Notes: generated from the letters alone by a model not told the origin. DNA of 19,552 bases from CAHJXF01 sp038240015 (GCA_038240015.1 JBBSEF010000058.1:1-19552); one strand, 5' to 3'; shown: positions 1-7,618, numbered from the stretch's first letter. Made by a program: numbers and translations.

Positions 1-909
1 ATAGGTCCAGATCGGCCACGTGGTGTCGTACAGATCGAGGGCCGGCGTGATCGCGGTCAGGTCGATGTTCGATTCCCAGTACGCGTCGACCGTGCCGACG
101 TCGCGCCAGTAGCTCTCGGCCTCGTGGGTCGAACGCACGCAAGACGCGGCGAAGCGGTGCGCGACGGCCTTGCCCTCGCGCACGATCAGCGGGATCAGGT
201 CGCGGCCGAAGTCGTTGCTCGAGTCGGGGTTGGCGGCGTCGCGCTCAAGCAGGTCGAAGAGATAGCGCGTATCGAAGACGTAGATGCCCATCGATGCCAG
301 TGCCTTGTCGGGCTTGCCGGGGATGGCGGGCGGGTCGGCGGGTTTCTCGAAGAAACTCTGTATCACGTCGTAGCCGTCGATGTGCATCACGCCGAAGCCG
401 CTCGCTTCCTCGCGCGGTACCTCGACGCAGCCCACCGTCACGTCGGCGCCGGTCTCGACGTGCTGCTCGAGCATCAAGCCGTAGTCCATCTTGTAGATGT
501 GATCGCCCGCCAGCACCACGATGTACTTCGGCGCGTAGCTCTGCACGATGTCGATGTTCTGGAACACCGCATCGGCCGTGCCGCGGTACCACAGGTCTTC
601 GGACACGCGCTGGCTGGCCGGCAGGATGTCGAAGCTCTCGTTACGCTCCGCGCGCAGAAAGCTCCAGCCGCGCGTGAGGTGGCGGATCAGGCTGTGAGCC
701 GTGTATTGCGTGGCGACGCCGATGCGGCGGATGCCCGAGTTGAGCGCGTTGCTCAACGCGAAATCGATGATGCGGGTCTTGCCGCCGAAGAACACCGCGG
801 GCTTCGCGCGATTGTCGGTCAATTCCATCAGCCGGCTGCCGCGACCGCCGGCCAGCACGAAGGCCATCGTCTCGCGCGTCAGATGCGCGCTGGAGTGTTG
901 AGGAACCAC
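1..909 (-). CDS. glgC: glucose-1-phosphate adenylyltransferase (partial, C-terminus off window)
   Basis: ADP-glucose pyrophosphorylase makes ADP-glucose from ATP and glucose-1-phosphate, the committed step of bacterial glycogen synthesis in the cytosol. The 303 visible residues are the nucleotidyltransferase domain. They show the N-terminal nucleotide loop LAGGRGSRL (residues 19-27), RAKPAVFFGGK (34-44), WYRGTADAV, the LAGDHIYKMDYG block, the sugar-phosphate site FFEKP and YWRDVGT. Family members are about 420-430 aa, so roughly 120 residues of the C-terminal beta-helix lie beyond position 1. I chose the GTG at 909 because GGAG lies 5 nt upstream and it gives a normal short N-terminus. The frame stays open to an ATG at 1056, which would add 49 residues without family resemblance. 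A neighbouring glg gene is expected to the left but is not visible. Confidence 0.95.
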   Translation of the reverse strand, partial: MVPQHSSAHLTRETMAFVLAGGRGSRLMELTDNRAKPAVFFGGKTRIIDFALSNALNSGIRRIGVATQYTAHSLIRHLTRGWSFLRAERNESFDILPASQRVSEDLWYRGTADAVFQNIDIVQSYAPKYIVVLAGDHIYKMDYGLMLEQHVETGADVTVGCVEVPREEASGFGVMHIDGYDVIQSFFEKPADPPAIPGKPDKALASMGIYVFDTRYLFDLLERDAANPDSSNDFGRDLIPLIVREGKAVAHRFAASCVRSTHEAESYWRDVGTVDAYWESNIDLTAITPALDLYDTTWPIWTY

Positions 910-1054
910 GCGATCTCCAGGTTGTTCGATCGCGACCAGCGACCGGTCTTGTTCTTCGACAGCATGCAAGCGGCTCGCTGCAGGAAGATTCGATCGTGCG
1001 CGAGACGCAACCAGTGTAATGCCCGAAGGGCGTGTGTAAGATCGGCCCTGATCC
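910..1054. promoter_or_regulatory. divergent intergenic region between glgC and a membrane protein gene
   Basis: This 145-nt stretch must carry the 5' signals for both flanking genes. On the plus strand TGTAAT at 1015-1020 is one mismatch from the sigma-70 -10 consensus and would give a leader of about 28 nt to the ATG at 1055. No convincing -35 element sits 16-18 nt upstream. A small GCCC-GAA-GGGC hairpin lies at 1021-1031. I see no clear promoter for glgC. Much of the region is also open in the glgC frame, so it could be coding if glgC starts at 1056. Confidence 0.3.
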
Positions 1055-1690
1055 ATGCGCGCCTCTTTCTACCGCTACGCCAAGCAGATTCCGCTCGTCG
1101 CCGGTTTCATATTTGGCGTCATAGGCTCCGTATGGTCCTTCGTCGTTGTCGGTCGACATGCTGAAGAATTGAAACACCTGTCCGAACAGAAGGCGCGAGT
1201 GAACAGCCAGGTCCAATCGCTGGGCAACATCGCGTCCGAATACTTCATCGCCAATCAGCAGGGCGATCTGATCTTCGTGCTGGCTCAGCAGGGCGCGGCG
1301 CGCCGCGACGTGGCGGGCCTGATCTACAAAGGTAATCTGCTCGACCGCGCGACGCCGGTGCGCAACATGATCGGCGCGCTGGCTATCGCGAAGGAAGTCG
1401 ACTATCGACAGACATACGGCGCCTACGAAAAACTCAACGACGCCGCCCGGCTCAATCTCACTGCCGAGCTCTTCTTCGAGCTGAAGCAGATGGAAAAAGA
1501 AATCATCGCCAAAGGACAGGAGCGCGTGCCGGTGTTGATCAACAAAGGTTTCGAGATCGATCAGAACATTGCGGTACTCGAAGCCGCGCAGAAGACCAAT
1601 CACGCGATCGGTCTTGCATCGTCGATCCTCGGGAGCTTCCTGCTGCTGTTGGCTAACCTGATCGCCAAGAGATCGCCGGAAGGGAAATGA
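1055..1690 (+). CDS. two-helix membrane protein of unknown function
   Basis: I do not recognise this 211-residue protein. A hydrophobic segment at about residues 12-33 and a second at about 184-203 flank roughly 150 residues that look mainly alpha-helical and are rich in charged residues and glutamine. The predicted topology is two transmembrane helices with a soluble helical domain between them. This resembles the membrane-sensor half of four-helix-bundle chemoreceptors, but no HAMP, signalling or enzymatic domain follows; the chain ends 8 residues after the second helix. Its codons use A/T at third positions more freely than neighbouring genes. The ATG at 1055 has only a poor ribosome binding site. 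It is divergent from glgC and its stop is 3 nt from the convergent methyltransferase stop. Reading-frame quality makes a real gene likely; function is unknown. Confidence 0.8.
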   Translation: MRASFYRYAKQIPLVAGFIFGVIGSVWSFVVVGRHAEELKHLSEQKARVNSQVQSLGNIASEYFIANQQGDLIFVLAQQGAARRDVAGLIYKGNLLDRATPVRNMIGALAIAKEVDYRQTYGAYEKLNDAARLNLTAELFFELKQMEKEIIAKGQERVPVLINKGFEIDQNIAVLEAAQKTNHAIGLASSILGSFLLLLANLIAKRSPEGK

Positions 1691-1693
1691 CGG

Positions 1694-2314
1694 TCAACGA
1701 CGTACGATCACAACGCCGAGTTCAATCGCGCCGATCGGGTGGGGCGTCTGAACGTAAGGCGGTGTAGGCCAATTCCATCGCGTCGAGGGCAGCAACGCGC
1801 GCATTGCATGGATGTCGCAGTGGTAGGGCGGGCCCTCAACGAAACCTTCAGCGGCGCCGGGACGCAGCTTCTGCATGAACATCGCGAGCTGACGCCCACC
1901 GGGTCTCAACCATGCATGAAGGCGTTCCCCATAACGAATCCAGTCGTCCGGATGCAGCGCACACAGGCAGGTCTGTTCGAAGATCGTATCGACGGGTCGA
2001 GGGGGTGACCACTGCAGCACGTCGGCCTGCACGACATCCGCATCGAGGCCCCGCTCACTGAGCAGAGCGCGCGTCCGCTCGATCGCAGCGGGCGCGTAGT
2101 CGATGCCGGTGACGATGGCGCCGAAAGCAGCGAGCGCGGCGACGTCCCATCCCGATCCACAGCCTGGCACGAGGACCGTCATGCCGGAATCGATCGCCGG
2201 TCGCATCACGTCAGCGAGCCACGCCATCAATTGCGGACTCGGCCCGCCCCGATCCCATGGCGTGGTTCCCGTCTCGAAGCGCTCCTGCCAGAACTCGATC
2301 GTCGGGCCCGCCAT
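1694..2314 (-). CDS. TPMT-family SAM-dependent methyltransferase
   Basis: This is a 206-residue class I methyltransferase of the thiopurine S-methyltransferase superfamily. SAM motif I is LVPGCGSGWDV (residues 48-58), followed by the acidic motif GIDYAP (70-75). The N-terminal FWQERFETGTTPWD (8-21) and the later ALHPDDWIRYGERLHAWLRPGG block are typical of the small bacterial and plant-like TPMT/thiol-methyltransferase branch. Members methylate thiols, halides, selenium or tellurium compounds or similar small molecules; the substrate here cannot be read from sequence. The gene starts 39 nt after the stop of the ArnT-like gene and may be the last member of that transcript. Its product has no obvious link to glycan transfer. 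Confidence 0.87.
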   Translation of the reverse strand: MAGPTIEFWQERFETGTTPWDRGGPSPQLMAWLADVMRPAIDSGMTVLVPGCGSGWDVAALAAFGAIVTGIDYAPAAIERTRALLSERGLDADVVQADVLQWSPPRPVDTIFEQTCLCALHPDDWIRYGERLHAWLRPGGRQLAMFMQKLRPGAAEGFVEGPPYHCDIHAMRALLPSTRWNWPTPPYVQTPHPIGAIELGVVIVRR

Positions 2315-2353
2315 TGCAAATCCTTTCGAGCACGCGCGGCGGCGCGGGCGCTG

Positions 2354-4054
2354 TCAGTTGCCGCGTCGTCTGACGAGCACGACACCGCCCTCTTCGAACA
2401 ATCGATCGACCTGTGCGTCTCCCGGCAGGCGATCGATGCGCGTCAGGCCGAGCTGCCCCACATCCGGCGTGCCGAGCGGCGTCACGCGCTCGCGATAGAC
2501 CGCGAAGCTGGGCATGTGGAAGTTCCACGTCACGGCCTCTTCGGTCATCGTGCGTGCGACGAGCGCCGCACGCTTGACCGGCCCCTGCAGCACTTCGCCG
2601 AGCAACGGCGCACCGATCAGACACAGCAGCAGCGTGGCGATCAGCGACGCGCCCGCGATTCGATCGGCCACTTGCACGGCCCGCGAATGCGATGCGCTGC
2701 GGCGTAGCGGCAGCGCGATCACCAGCAGCGCAAGCGCCGCGCCGGTCCACGCAATCGATCGATAGAAGTCCGGAAGCGCGGATTGCGCACGCGCGGCCAT
2801 CGCGCGATAGAACGCGTCCTTGATCCATCCCGCGTTCGCCGCGTGCACGAGTCCATCGGGCAGCGCGATCACGCCGGCGATCAGCAATCCGACCGGAATC
2901 GCCGCGAGCCATTTGGTGCGCACGCTCTCGTATTCGATTGCACACAATACGAACAGCGGCGTGCATCCATACAGCGCGTAGTGCGGCAGCTTGGTTCCCG
3001 ACAACGAGAAGAAGACGATCACGAACGCGCACCAGATCCACAGGAAGCGGTGGAGCGGCTGCATCGAACGCACGCGCAGATCGCGCCATGCCGAAGCGAT
3101 CGCCGCGATCAGCCACGCGAGCCACGGCCACATCAACAGCGGCGCCATCAACACATAATAGAACGCGCTACCCGAATGCCCTTGCAGCGTGCCGGTGAAG
3201 CGCTCGACGTTGTGCTTCAACAGGAAGCCGTCGATGAAGTCTCGGCCGTGAATCACCAGCGCGGCGACATACCAGGGCGCCGCAACAGCAGCGAGGATCG
3301 CCCACCCGATCGGATTGAAGAACATGCGGATCGCATCGCGCAGCGTGAATCCCCCCGGGGTTCCGCGCGCTTTGCCGCCGCGTCCCACCAGTGCGTACAG
3401 CCCGACTGCGGCGACCGGAATCAATATCGCAACCGGCCCCTTGGTCAACAAGCCGAGGGCGATCCACAGATAGGCGCGATAGAGCGCGGGCTTCGCCAAC
3501 GCGGCGTTGAGCGGCGCGTCCAGCGAGGCCCTTCCCGAGACGCGTTCGATCACGCGCCACGCATCGAAGAGCGCGAGCGCGAGGAACATGTTGAGCAAGG
3601 CATCGGCAGTCGCCGCGCGGCCGATCACGAACACGCCAAAGCTGGTCGCTGCAATCGCGCAAGCGAAGAGCGCGCTCCTGCTTCCGATGCGCGGTGCAGC
3701 GAACACCGCGACCGCCTGACACCACGCGGCGGCGGCGATCACGGACGGCAGGCGAAACGCGAATTCGTCGACGCCGAACGCGAGCACCGAGAGCGCCTGC
3801 AACCAATAGATCAGGATCGGCTTGTCGAAGCGCGGCGCGCCGTTCAGATACGTCGAAAGAAAATCTCCGCGCGTGAACATCTCGCGCGTGGCCTCCGAAA
3901 ACGCGCCCTCATCGACATCGAACAGCGGCGCACCGCCGAGCCGGATCGACAACAGCGCAAGCGGCAGCAGAAATGTGAGCCAGACGGCGCGACGACCGAG
4001 AGGCGCGGGCGCTACGTAGCGCGCAGCGGTCTCCTCATCGATCGCGCGGCTCAT
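2354..4054 (-). CDS. ArnT/PMT-like membrane glycosyltransferase (GT39/GT83 type)
   Basis: This 566-residue polytopic membrane protein should transfer a sugar from a polyprenyl-phosphate donor to an acceptor on the outer face of the inner membrane. The first helix (about 23-40) is followed by the periplasmic loop with DVDEG (46-50), EATREMFTRGDF (54-65), a NGAPRFDKP block (71-79) and YWLQALS. This matches the donor- and metal-binding region of ArnT (4-amino-arabinose transferase, 550 aa) and protein O-mannosyltransferases. About a dozen hydrophobic segments follow, then a soluble C-terminal region. The frame is open 41 codons further upstream, but those codons lie within the GT2 gene in another frame. 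ATG 4054 begins the plausible N-terminus and overlaps the GT2 stop by 20 nt. I infer that the GT2 product makes its donor. It may not be a true ArnT, since no other arn genes are visible. Confidence 0.9.
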   Translation of the reverse strand: MSRAIDEETAARYVAPAPLGRRAVWLTFLLPLALLSIRLGGAPLFDVDEGAFSEATREMFTRGDFLSTYLNGAPRFDKPILIYWLQALSVLAFGVDEFAFRLPSVIAAAAWCQAVAVFAAPRIGSRSALFACAIAATSFGVFVIGRAATADALLNMFLALALFDAWRVIERVSGRASLDAPLNAALAKPALYRAYLWIALGLLTKGPVAILIPVAAVGLYALVGRGGKARGTPGGFTLRDAIRMFFNPIGWAILAAVAAPWYVAALVIHGRDFIDGFLLKHNVERFTGTLQGHSGSAFYYVLMAPLLMWPWLAWLIAAIASAWRDLRVRSMQPLHRFLWIWCAFVIVFFSLSGTKLPHYALYGCTPLFVLCAIEYESVRTKWLAAIPVGLLIAGVIALPDGLVHAANAGWIKDAFYRAMAARAQSALPDFYRSIAWTGAALALLVIALPLRRSASHSRAVQVADRIAGASLIATLLLCLIGAPLLGEVLQGPVKRAALVARTMTEEAVTWNFHMPSFAVYRERVTPLGTPDVGQLGLTRIDRLPGDAQVDRLFEEGGVVLVRRRGN

Positions 4055-5201
4055 GCCAGTCTTCGTGATCGTCGACCGTGTCGGGATGACGCACCTGATA
4101 CTGATCGGCCGCGCCCGACTCGAAGTAGATGCGCGCCAGCGTCTCGGCGAGCACGCCGGTCGAGACGAATTGCGCACCGGCGATGAGACAGAAGAATCCG
4201 AACAACAGCAACGGCCGCGTGCCGATCGCCTCGCCCAATCCGAACTTCACGAACGCGAGCCACGCGAGGATCGCGCTGCCGAGCGCCATCAACACCATGC
4301 CGACGCCACCGAAGAAATGTCCGGGCCGCGCGCGGTAGCGCATGAAGAAGAACACCGAGATCAGGTCGAGCATGACGCGAAAGGTGCGCGAGATGCCGTA
4401 CTTCGAGACGCCGTGCACGCGAGCGTGATGCGTGACCTGCTCTTCGGCGATGCGTCGCGGCGACGTGACGGTGGTGAGCCATGCGGGAATGAAGCGATGC
4501 ATCTCGCCATACAGGCGAATGCTTTTCAGCACGCTGGCGCGAAACGCCTTGAGGCTGCAACCGTAGTCGTTCAGGCGCACACCGACGACACGCGCGATCA
4601 ATCGATTGGCGATGCGTGAGGGAATCGTGCGCAATAGATTGTCCTGGCGGTCCTTGCGCCAACCCGCGACGCAATCGAGATCCTCGTTGAGGAGACGTCC
4701 GACCAGCCGCGGAATATCGGCGGGATCGTTCTGCAGGTCGCCGTCGAGCGTGACGATCACGTCGCCGCGCGCGGCGTCGACTCCGGCCTGCATCGCCGCG
4801 GTCTGATTGAAGTTGCGCATCAGTTCGAGCGGCCGCACCTGCTCGCCCCATTGCGCACGCGCGCGGCGCATCTGTGCATGAGTAGCATCGATGCTGCCGT
4901 CGTCGACCAGGATCAACTCCCACGGACTCGGATAGCCCGCCAATGCCTCGTGCACGCGTGCGACGAAGGGCGCGACATTGTCGGCCTCGTTGTACATCGG
5001 CACGATGATCGAGAGCCGGTGGGGAGGCAGCGTCGTGGAGACGACCGCGAGGTTCGAACCAGACTCGTCCGTGGCCAGGGGCGCGAGCGCTGAAGGCAAG
5101 GTGCTCGCGGTCGCAGTGGTTGAAGCGGACGCGGACGCGGACGCAGACGCAGACGCGGGCTCGGTCAGCGGTGCGGAGAGCGGTGGACGCGGATCGTTCA
5201 T
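4035..5201 (-). CDS. GT2 polyprenyl-phosphate glycosyltransferase with Ala-Ser-rich N-terminus
   Basis: The protein has 388 residues with a DPM1/ArnC/GtrB-like catalytic domain. RLSIIVPMYNEADN (62-75) opens the GT-A fold, VDDGS (99-103) and LDGDLQNDP (152-160, carrying the metal-binding DxD) follow, and DYGCSLKAFR and HRFIPAW complete the family pattern. Two or three C-terminal hydrophobic segments anchor it in the inner membrane. Family members transfer a sugar from a nucleotide donor to undecaprenyl phosphate on the cytosolic side. Residues 1-60 are low complexity, with six consecutive Ala-Ser dipeptides (16-27) coded by a hexanucleotide repeat; such a tail is not part of the usual domain. 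ATG 5201 was chosen because it lies 58 nt after the preceding stop. The frame is open to 5318, but that extension overlaps the upstream gene and shows no family similarity. The stop overlaps the ArnT-like start. Confidence 0.92.
   Translation of the reverse strand: MNDPRPPLSAPLTEPASASASASASASTTATASTLPSALAPLATDESGSNLAVVSTTLPPHRLSIIVPMYNEADNVAPFVARVHEALAGYPSPWELILVDDGSIDATHAQMRRARAQWGEQVRPLELMRNFNQTAAMQAGVDAARGDVIVTLDGDLQNDPADIPRLVGRLLNEDLDCVAGWRKDRQDNLLRTIPSRIANRLIARVVGVRLNDYGCSLKAFRASVLKSIRLYGEMHRFIPAWLTTVTSPRRIAEEQVTHHARVHGVSKYGISRTFRVMLDLISVFFFMRYRARPGHFFGGVGMVLMALGSAILAWLAFVKFGLGEAIGTRPLLLFGFFCLIAGAQFVSTGVLAETLARIYFESGAADQYQVRHPDTVDDHEDWHEPRDR
5123..5160 (-). repeat. hexanucleotide repeat coding for (Ala-Ser)6 in the GT2 gene
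   Basis: On the plus strand three GCGGAC units (5125-5142), two GCAGAC units (5143-5154) and a degenerate GCGGGC run head to tail. In the coding direction they give GCG-TCT or GCG-TCC pairs, then GCT-TCA, encoding six Ala-Ser dipeptides. The unit is a multiple of three, so slippage would change tail length by two residues without breaking the frame. Confidence 0.9.
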
Positions 5202-5221
5202 CGATGAAACCGTGGAGGACA

Positions 5222-5249
5222 GCTCGGCATTTTGCCCGATGCGCCGAGC
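5222..5249. other. inverted repeat between the MprF-like and GT2 genes
   Basis: GCTCGGC at 5222-5228 and GCCGAGC at 5243-5249 are perfect 7-nt complements around a 14-nt spacer, inside the 58-nt gap before the GT2 start. In the transcript this could form a GC-rich hairpin ending about 20 nt upstream of the GT2 start codon. There is no downstream T-run, so it is not a canonical intrinsic terminator. An mRNA-stability or partial-attenuation role is possible but unproven. Confidence 0.4.
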
Positions 5250-5259
5250 GGCGACAGAA

Positions 5260-6234
5260 TCACTGCTCCCGTTTTGCGCGCGGCCCGGGTAGCAGCACCG
5301 CGCCGAGACCGCCCGCAATCAGCGCAAGTGCAAGCACCACCGCGTGAAGCACGAGAGCGGCTTCGACCCCGCTCGCCATCGCCACGCCCTGCGTCGCCAT
5401 CAGCGCAGCAGCGCCAGCCTCGAAAGTTCCGAAGCCCGCGACACCCTGCACCGGGAGGATCGCGGCGAGCTCCGCGCCGATTGCGCCGAGTGCGGCGCTG
5501 CCCGGTTCGTAATAGTTTGTGGGATTGCCGAGCTCTGCTTGCGGCCCCAGCGCGAGCACGAGGAGCCACGCTTCGGCAACGAGCTTCACGCTCCAGTTCG
5601 CGATGGTCCACATCCAGCCGCTCGCGTTGCTTCTGGTCGAGCGCGCCAGCAATGCGCGCAGCTTCGCGAGCTTGCCGTCGTTCGACTCGCCGGGCGATGC
5701 GCTGCGCGACGTGAAGCGATGACGTCTCGCCCACGTCGGCACGGCCAACGCGCTGCCGATGATGACGACGAGCGCGACCAGTCGCCACGCGATCGGCAGG
5801 CGGGGCCATGCGATCGCCGCGAGCACGAACACCACGCACGCGTCCTGCGCGCGCAGCCACAGCAGCGCGACCACCGCACGGCCCGTAGCGATCCCGAACC
5901 AGCGCGTCAGCAGCACCGGGAACGCGACTTCGCCGCTGCGAAACGGCAGCACGTTGACGAGCGCGTTGTGAACCAGCGTGAGGCGAAGGACGCGAAGATA
6001 ACGACGCGCGGCACTACCGTCGCGACCGAGTTCATCCTTGAACTCGCCGTAGATGCGCGCACCGCGCATCGCGTAGCTCCCGGCGAACAACAGCGCGATG
6101 CCGACCAGCGCACCCGCATCGATGCGCGCGAGCCGCTCGGAGACGCCCTGCCAGCGCGCATCCGCAACCACCCACCACAACAGCGCCAGCGTGATGACGA
6201 TCGCCAGCGCGCGAAGCACGATCGTGCGCATCAT
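5260..6234 (-). CDS. MprF/AglD-type integral membrane protein (LPG_synthase_TM, flippase-like)
   Basis: This 324-residue protein consists almost entirely of hydrophobic segments (about eight). It carries the signature NVLPFRSGEVAFP (94-106) and a late LPVQGVAGFGTFE motif, both typical of the membrane domain shared by MprF flippase halves and the archaeal dolichol-glycosylation protein AglD. It lacks the soluble aminoacyl-phosphatidylglycerol synthase domain of MprF. Members are thought to move or handle lipid-linked groups in the inner membrane; the exact role is usually not known. The start ATG (6234) overlaps the PAP2 stop as ATGA, so translation is probably coupled. A second ATG follows directly at 6231. 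Lying between PAP2 and GT2, it probably flips or supports a polyprenyl-linked sugar; that is inference. Confidence 0.87.
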   Translation of the reverse strand: MMRTIVLRALAIVITLALLWWVVADARWQGVSERLARIDAGALVGIALLFAGSYAMRGARIYGEFKDELGRDGSAARRYLRVLRLTLVHNALVNVLPFRSGEVAFPVLLTRWFGIATGRAVVALLWLRAQDACVVFVLAAIAWPRLPIAWRLVALVVIIGSALAVPTWARRHRFTSRSASPGESNDGKLAKLRALLARSTRSNASGWMWTIANWSVKLVAEAWLLVLALGPQAELGNPTNYYEPGSAALGAIGAELAAILPVQGVAGFGTFEAGAAALMATQGVAMASGVEAALVLHAVVLALALIAGGLGAVLLPGPRAKREQ

Positions 6235-7124
6235 CGATCCGCTCGATCGACCACGGCGCGATACGTCAGTAGCGGATCGAGGCGCGGCCTTGCGATTGCG
6301 ACGATCCCCGACGCCATCGCGATCACTCCCGCGACGTACTGAAGCGGCAGCGCAAGCGGATAGCCGAGATCGACGACGAACAGCGACCCGCCGATGCCGA
6401 GCGCGATCACGCCCATCGCGCGCACTCCGGCTGTCGTGTTCCAGATTCGCCAGCGCGCCACGATCACGACGCCGAGCGCGCCGCACACCCATCCGCCCGC
6501 CGCGCCGGCCGCGATGTCGGCCGGCCAGTGCGCGCCGACCGCGATGCGCGAGAACGCGATCAGCACCGCGATGGGCAGGGCCCACAATGCGGTTTGCATC
6601 GGCTTTCTCGACGCGAGCACGAGCAGCGCTGCCAGCGTGAACGCGGTGACCGCATGCCCCGACGGAAAACTGTTGGCGTGCAAGGTCTCGCCGATGACGT
6701 GCAGGCGCGACGGATCCAGCACCGAAGCCGGTCGCGGCAACGCGAAGACGCGCTTCATCCCGTTCGAATAGAGTCCCGCGAGCGCCGCGGCCGCGAGCGC
6801 TGCAGCGAACCAGCGCGGTTGCCACGCGAGCGTGGGCGACAAGAGCGCGAACGCGACCACGCCCGTTCCGCAGATCGTGAGCATCGCCCACACGGTGTCG
6901 GGCGCCGCGCGCGCGATCGACTGGACGGCGATGAAGCCATCGACGTTGAGCGTGCCGCCTTCGAGGAACACGACCGCGAGCACGATCAGCACCACCGCAA
7001 CGATCGCGAGCGGCCACGCGGCGACCGGCTTCAGGGCATCGGTCGATTCGACCAGCGTCGCAAGCGAAGACGCGTCGGCGATCTGAGTCGACCCCCGCTC
7101 CGGCGAGTGCAGGGGCGAGGTCAC
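6231..7124 (-). CDS. PAP2-family membrane lipid phosphatase
   Basis: The 297-residue protein carries all three PAP2 motifs: KRVFALPRP (124-132; K-x6-RP), FPSGH (153-157) and SRIAVGAHWPAD (192-203; SR-x5-H-x3-D). The predicted phosphohistidine is H199, with H157 as acid and D203 supporting. Six or so hydrophobic helices run from residue 36 onward. Family members dephosphorylate undecaprenyl pyrophosphate, phosphatidylglycerol phosphate or lipid A on the outer face of the inner membrane. Here, next to a GT2 and an ArnT-like enzyme, recycling the polyprenyl carrier or preparing a lipid acceptor are both reasonable. I chose the GTG at 7124, which overlaps the preceding TGA as GTGA. The open frame continues upstream to 7388, but that part is another frame of the DUF6644-like gene. 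Confidence 0.92.
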   Translation of the reverse strand: MTSPLHSPERGSTQIADASSLATLVESTDALKPVAAWPLAIVAVVLIVLAVVFLEGGTLNVDGFIAVQSIARAAPDTVWAMLTICGTGVVAFALLSPTLAWQPRWFAAALAAAALAGLYSNGMKRVFALPRPASVLDPSRLHVIGETLHANSFPSGHAVTAFTLAALLVLASRKPMQTALWALPIAVLIAFSRIAVGAHWPADIAAGAAGGWVCGALGVVIVARWRIWNTTAGVRAMGVIALGIGGSLFVVDLGYPLALPLQYVAGVIAMASGIVAIARPRLDPLLTYRAVVDRADR

Positions 7125-7618
7125 ACGTACGCGATCATGCGACCGGCGACCAGGATCGAGATCCACAGCGCGATCGAGACCGCCGCGAAGACGCGCGTCG
7201 ATCGGCGCGGCCGCGTTTCCGGCGCCGCATCGACCTCGGCACGATACGGCCCGACATGAAACATCAGCGCATTGGTGGCCGCTGCGAACAGCAGCACGAG
7301 CTTGACGATGAACGCGCGATTGCCGATGAGGTCGTTGGCATGCGCGGCGAACAGCAGCAGTCCGCTCGGCACGACCAGCAGCAGACATAGCAGCGTGGTG
7401 GGCAACACAAAACGCAACAGCGGCGCGAGCGCGACGTCACGGCGCATGCCGAGCAGACGCAGATCGACCACGAAGATCGACCCGACCAGCAACGCGAAGC
7501 CCACGATGTGGATCGTCTCGACCATCGGATAGACCCACGTCGATTCGCGCAGGGCGACGCCGAGCGCCGTGTTGGCAATCGCGTCGCCGAGCCGCGCGAC
7601 GGGGCTGGCGTCGATCAC
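7121..7618 (-). CDS. DUF6644-like four-helix membrane protein
   Basis: This 165-residue protein has four hydrophobic segments (about 33-55, 65-90, 99-118 and 143-163) and the sequence VYPMVETIHIVGFALLVGSI followed by VVDLRLLGM, which I associate with the DUF6644 family; I recall these genes next to DUF6152 genes. H37 in the first helix and a histidine in ALMFHVGPY are candidates for metal or heme contact, but nothing proves this. The GTG at 7618 is the best start available: the frame runs open further upstream, but those residues (basic and proline-rich) do not look like this family. No strong ribosome binding site is seen. The stop overlaps the PAP2 GTG by 4 nt. Function unknown. Confidence 0.78.
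   Translation of the reverse strand: MIDASPVARLGDAIANTALGVALRESTWVYPMVETIHIVGFALLVGSIFVVDLRLLGMRRDVALAPLLRFVLPTTLLCLLLVVPSGLLLFAAHANDLIGNRAFIVKLVLLFAAATNALMFHVGPYRAEVDAAPETRPRRSTRVFAAVSIALWISILVAGRMIAYV

Noticed and set aside
124..1164. A 346-codon open frame on the plus strand
   Set aside because: It is antisense to glgC, whose motifs are unmistakable, and runs into the start of the membrane protein gene in another frame.
1055..1690. Calling the protein next to glgC a chemoreceptor
   Set aside because: Only the two-helix topology fits. There is no HAMP or methyl-accepting signalling domain and the chain ends after the second helix.
2354..4054. Naming the glycosyltransferase arnT
   Set aside because: The donor-site motifs fit ArnT and PMT relatives equally, and none of the other polymyxin-resistance arn genes is present in the window.
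2783..4186. A 467-codon open frame on the plus strand
   Set aside because: It is antisense to the ArnT-like gene and extends into GT2. The product is a polar, Arg/Glu-rich sequence without hydrophobic or conserved blocks.
5202..5318. N-terminal extension of the GT2 gene to 5318
   Set aside because: It overlaps the upstream membrane protein gene and the translated extension has no similarity to the family; the ATG at 5201 is preferred.
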